Position numbers and translations under genes: made by a program. 64,000 bases of DNA from Gibbula magus (taxonomy: Eukaryota > Mollusca > Gastropoda > Trochida > Trochidae), in assembly GCA_936450465.1 (NCBI GenBank), contig OW388302.1:60486328-60550327 (forward strand), read 5' to 3'. Positions 11,101-17,100 of this stretch are shown here, piece by piece. Numbering within the stretch: position 1 is the stretch's first letter; each line of letters opens with the position of its first letter. The notes beneath the pieces are model-generated. The model saw only the letters and a list, made by a program, of their open reading frames with translations. It did not search any database and was not told where the DNA came from.

Positions 11101-14100
11101 CCAATGCAATTGTGACGTTACACCCATTGTGATGTCATAACCGCAAACTATTGTTACGTCATACGTGCGGTGGTATTACACTAGTTTAATATTTAGACAA
11201 TAACTAACGAGTGACGGGGAATGACAGATTATCTTTCCCGAGTTATACTAATTGCGTTATTCTCAAGCCTTGGCGAGAGAATTACACAATTTATATAACG
11301 AGGGAAAGATAAAACGCGAATATTAAAAGGCAAAAGTTTCCCTAAAAGGACCCGAGAAGGAGATGAATCTCCATATCTCTATGCGTGTGACGTGGATTCA
11401 CTTCTTACGTACGTATTCTTAGTACACTAAACTATAGTTTAATGTTCTTGATTTATTTTCAATATGTGGATTACTTATAACGTAAGTTTCCTTAAACCTT
11501 GTTTACTACGCGAAAACGTCTTTCACAATAAAAGAAAGATGTGGTTTTTGGTTGAATGTTTTGTATTTCTGCCCTATACTCAAAAGCAAGTCGGCCCAAA
11601 CCGAAAAGCCCTGTGACGTTTCAGTCGACACTGTGACGTCATAACCGCTCGCGCCTATATGACGTCAATGCATTCGAACGATCGCCGTAGCTTTCCGTGG
11701 TTATAAAATCAAGCAGTAAACGCTATTTTAGGTATGATTCATATTGTGAATTAAGTTTTATGTTTATCGTTTCTAAATACATTACGCCACTTAGCGGCAA
11801 GCATTCCTAACCAAGCATTGTTAGTTATCTCCCTTGTCTTCTCGCATTGCATGTTGGTATAGCGCACCAATTCAAGCATGGCATCTAGCGCCGTCGCAAA
11901 GTAGTTTTTGTTTTATTTTAATAATTTAAGAATGGATGTTAGACCTAAACGGAAGGGAGCAGGGTCGAAGCTAGCGTCCCTCCTCGACGCAGAAAAGTCC
12001 CTCATTGACAGTTTGGAGGCGAGCGGGACCAACCTACGGGACACCAGCACGCCGAAAACGTCGTTGACATTGAACGGGAGTCAAGTTGGACGTCAAGTTG
12101 ACCGCGAAATCCAGCGAGCGGAAAAAGACTGTGAAGATATGACTAAGAAGCTACAACTGTTGAAGTTAGAACATACTAGGTTGGAATTGCAGAAGCAAAT
12201 TGAAGATGAGCAGGCAAGATTAAGTCGAATGGGACGCGGTCGTCTTGACACTTCAAGTTCAGGTGAGACGTGTGAGCAGTCGAAATTAAAAACTTTGCAC
12301 ATTGTGGACTATATTTGGGAAGATTTCGGCTCTGATACTGTAGAAATTGCGGTTGGGATTGGAGATGCCAAAATTAATTTGGGAAAGAAGAGAACTAAGC
12401 TAGCCGACGTGACAATTCAACAATGGGGCTACGCGAACGCTCGCATTATGCAAGAACTGCTTAAACAAGGCAGATTGACGGTGATTGATGCGTACGTAAA
12501 ATACACAGCGGACACCTTCCGGCTAGCGTCGAGGTATACTTGGTCAAGTGTGTTAGCTTACGATCATGAGTACCGTGAAAGACAATCAGCTGAGCAGTTT
12601 CAATGGGGTACATATATGCAGGAACTGCGTGATTTTCGACTTGTCTCTAAAGCAGTGCACAATGTCATGACAAAAACAAATTCTAGTAGTGCTGATAACC
12701 AGAGGCGAAAAGGCCCGTTCACACCTAGTGGTCTAGAGATTTGCAGGAACTACAACAGGGGCAACTGCACACGACAACAATGCAAGCTTTCTCACCGATG
12801 CAGTATTTGTTACCAAGGTCACCCAGAGGTCAGTCACCTCAACGCAAAAAACGAGCCATGGAGGGAGCAGAGACTGGACCACTCGAGACCCCCTCCCCCA
12901 CCACATCAGGCCTAAACTATATAGGATGGGACAGCATGCTGCCTTCTAACCACCCCCAGCGTAACTTTATTTTAAATGGTGTTCAAAATGGTTTTAGAAT
13001 TTGTGATGATGAAAGACCCGTTCAACCTGTTTTTGTTACAAATATGAAATCATCTAGAACATGGATGAGACAAGTAGAACTTCAATTGACAGAGGAAATT
13101 GAGGCTGGAAATTATTTAGTGGTATCATCAAAGCCGGATATTGTTAGCTCGTTAGGGGCCATACCAAAAGACAAAAATAAAATTCGTCTCATTCATGACG
13201 GAAGTAGGCCGCTGGGGACGGGAATGAATGCATATGCAGTCGATACTTCAGTCTCCTATCAAGATTTACGAACTGCGTGCAAACTAATTAAACCTGGTGA
13301 TTTCTTAGGTAAAGTTGACTTAAGGAATGCTTATCGTAGCGTTAGTATCCACCCTGATGATTACAAGACTACAGGTTTATATTGGGAATTCAGTGGATGT
13401 GAACAGGGAACATATTTAGTTGACACTAAGCTTCCTTTTGGGGCGGCGCGGAGCCCAAAGATTTTCCAATGTCTTAGTGAAGCGGTGTGTGATATTATGA
13501 GACAAACTTATGGTATCCTTGTCATTGTGTATCTTGATGACTTTTTGGTGATTGACAGTGATAAAGAAAGGTGTCAAAGAGGAATTAGCTGTCTTATTCA
13601 ACTACTCAGACGTCTTGGGTTTTCCATAAGCTGGTCTAAAGTTGAAGGACCTGCAACCAGTCTACAATTCCTAGGCATTGTGATTGACACTGTTAATTTT
13701 ACACTTGAATTGCCTCAGAAGAAACTGAAAGAATTCCATATACTGTTGCAAGATTTTTCAAAAAGAAAGCGTGCTAGTAGGCAACAGCTTGATTCACTGG
13801 CAGGTAAACTCAATTGGGCCTCTCACGTGATACATGGGGGGCGAACATTTATGAGGAGAATTTTATCATTGAAAAACTCCATAGAATCCAGTCATCACAA
13901 AACGCTGTTAAGTGAAGAGTTTCAAGAAGATATTCGATGTTGGATGGAACTGCTGACTCATTTTAATGGTACCGCGAGAATACTTGACAGCAGACCTGTC
14001 ACATGTGTACACACAGACGCTTCAAGTGACGGGTGTGGAGGCACTTTTATGGGGGACTATTACTACCTTAATTGGAAGTGCGATACACCCGAACTACAAG

Positions 14101-17100
14101 AAATGCATATAAATCATAAGGAAACAGTTGCTATCATTTTCGCGGCACTAAGATGGGGCCACGCTTGGAGAAACAAGCGGGTAGTAGTGTACACTGATAA
14201 CTGTACTGCCAAAAGCATTATTAATAAGGGTACAAGTAAAGACAGAACAATGATGTCGTTATTAAGGGCTTTATTCTGGGAGTCTGTGATTCATAACTTT
14301 AAATTAAGTGCTGTGTACATTCCAGGTAAACAGAATGTAATCGCTGATGTGTGTTCGAGGCTTCATGAACCTAATCGTTTTGTTGATTTGTATGAACATA
14401 TGTCAAGTCTATCACTTGAACCGTTTTCGTCTCAAGAACTGTTGCATCATATGTCCCATGCATTTATACACCTCAGGTGGGGATCAACTCCAACGTTATC
14501 TGGAGGCAGCAGCTTTGAGTCTCAAGTCCTCCGCCTGGTCCGCATCTACAAGGAGAACCTATACAGTTCACCTGAAGGCGTATCTCAAGTTCTGCGCAGC
14601 ATTGAGCATCACCCCAGTGCCTATGAAAGCTGATACGTTAGAGCTCTACATTGCATACCTGGTGAAGTTCCGCCAACTCTCCTACCAGTCTGTGGTTAGT
14701 TACCTGTGCATTGTGAGCCACCTGCATGAAGCGGAAGGGTATGCCAGTCCTGTGCACGGAAACTGGCATATCAAACAGATTCTTACCGGAGTGAAACGTG
14801 TGTTAGGTGATGGGCAAAACTGTGTGCAACCAATTACTCCAGATATTCTGTTTGCAATCAAGGGGCACCTTGATTTCTCTTTGAGGAGCGACTTGTCATT
14901 TTGGGCCGCATGTCTGATAGGTTTTTTTGGTATGTTGCGTCCTAATAACTTTTTAATAACCAAAGACAACAAAAAATATAGTCGCAAGCGACGACAAAAG
15001 GATTCAGCGCATATTTGATTAATTTCCTAGTAAGTATATCATATCAGCAGTCATTCCTGAAAGTTACACGAAGATCTCTATAAGCATTAAGCTCCAGCAG
15101 CCTCTACCTGTCCATCATGTAAAACGAAAGTCGGATTTATCAACAACAATCAAAATGGCGGCTAAACAACGTGACTTTCGAATTCGTTGTTATTAACTTT
15201 TCTGCGTGCATTGTCATTGCGCATCTTTTAAAAAAAGTTGCAAGTCTCTAGGTGAACTTTGAAAAAAATTCCCATGTTATAAATCAAACTTTAGAATCGA
15301 ACTGGACCTTTAATGGCTTGATTGATTGGGCCCAAAAGCTCCGCTGCAAAACTACATGGTAAGGGCTATCAGCCTACAAAGTTTGGTTGCAATAGTCGGA
15401 TTCCTTCTGGCAAAAGTCGTATTTACAAGATCCGTGGTAGAAGAACAAAGGAATTGCGACTTTTACACAGTCTATGGGCGTGACCTGCATCCTTTGTTTC
15501 TGTTGATCAAATTGTGTGAATAGTTTCGCATGAATAGCGACGAAACCGTACATCTTACAAAATTGTGATGATTGACTTTTTTGTCCGTAGTGTTACTGTC
15601 TATCATATTAAAAAAAAATTAACTCTCTAAGTGCATTTTGAAAATCCCCCCATGTTAAAATTGTCAGTGTTATTTATCTATAATCATGTACCCGTTCTCA
15701 AAACCGGAAATGACTGTACGCGAGCGATTTTATTATTGATTCATAGAGAACTTGGTCCAAACTTACTCTCCTGAAAAAATAATCAAATTCGATGGGTAGG
15801 TATTTGAGTTATGTCCCCTTGAAGTTTGATTTTTTAGAAAAACATCTAACTTCGAGAGGTCACTGTGCAAAAAGTATTAGAATTTCAGCAATGAAAAAGA
15901 TCACCATGTATTCTCCAATGCATTAGCTGTATGTATGTGTAAGTTACAGCTTCGTGGTGCAAGTATCTTCAGAGAAGAAGATTGTCAAAGATGCATCGGG
16001 TCGGGACATTTTCAAAATTAGGAAAAAACAATATGGCGGCGAAACCACGTGACCTACGAATTCGTCATGATTTAGTTTTTTGCTCGCATCGTCAATGCGC
16101 ATCTTTTCGAAAAGGTTGCAAGTCTCTAGCTGCATTTTGAAAAATTTCCCCATGTTAAAAATCAAAATTTAGATTCGAACTGGACCTTTAATGGATAAGG
16201 CGATTGGTCCCAAAAGCTTCGGCATGAAACTAGGCAGTAAGGGTGATCATCTTGCAAAGTTTGGTTGCATTAGCTGCATTCCTTCTGGTAGAAGTGCTGG
16301 GTACAAAATCCGTGGAAGAATAATAATAATAAATATAGTCGCAAGCGACGACAAAAGGATTCAGCGCATATTTGATTAATTTCCTAGTAAGTATATCATA
16401 TCAGCAGTCATTCCTGAAAGTTACACGAAGATCTCTATAAGCATTAAGCTCCAGCAGCCTCTACCTGTCCATCATGTAAAACGAAAGTCGGATTTATCAA
16501 CAACAATCAAAATGGCGGCTAAACAACGTGACTTTCGAATTCGTTGTGATTAACTTTTCTGCGTGCATTGTCATTGCGCATCTTTTAAAAAAATTTGCAA
16601 GTCTCTAGATGAATTTTGAAAAAATTTCCCATGTTAAAAATCAAACTTTAGAATCGTACTGGACCTTTAATGGTTTGATTGCTTGGGCCCAAAAGCTCCG
16701 CTGCAAAACTACATGGTAAGGGCTATCAGCCTACAAAGTGTGGTTGCAATAGTCGGATTCCTTCTGGCAAAAGTCGTATTTACAAGATCCGTGGTAGAAG
16801 AACAAAGGAATTGCGACTTTTACACAGTCTATGGGCGTGACCTGCATCCTTTGTTTCTGTTGATCAAATTGTGTGAATAGTTTCGCATGAATAGCGACGA
16901 AACCGTACATCTTACAAAATTGTTATGATTGACTTTTTTGTCTGTAGTGTTACTGTCTATCATATTAAAAAAAAATTAACTCTCTAAGTGCATTTTGAAA
17001 ATTCCCCCCATGTTAAAATTGTCAGTGTTATTTATCTATAATCATGTACCCGTTCTCAAAACCGGAAATGACTGTACGCGAACGATTTTATTATTGATTC

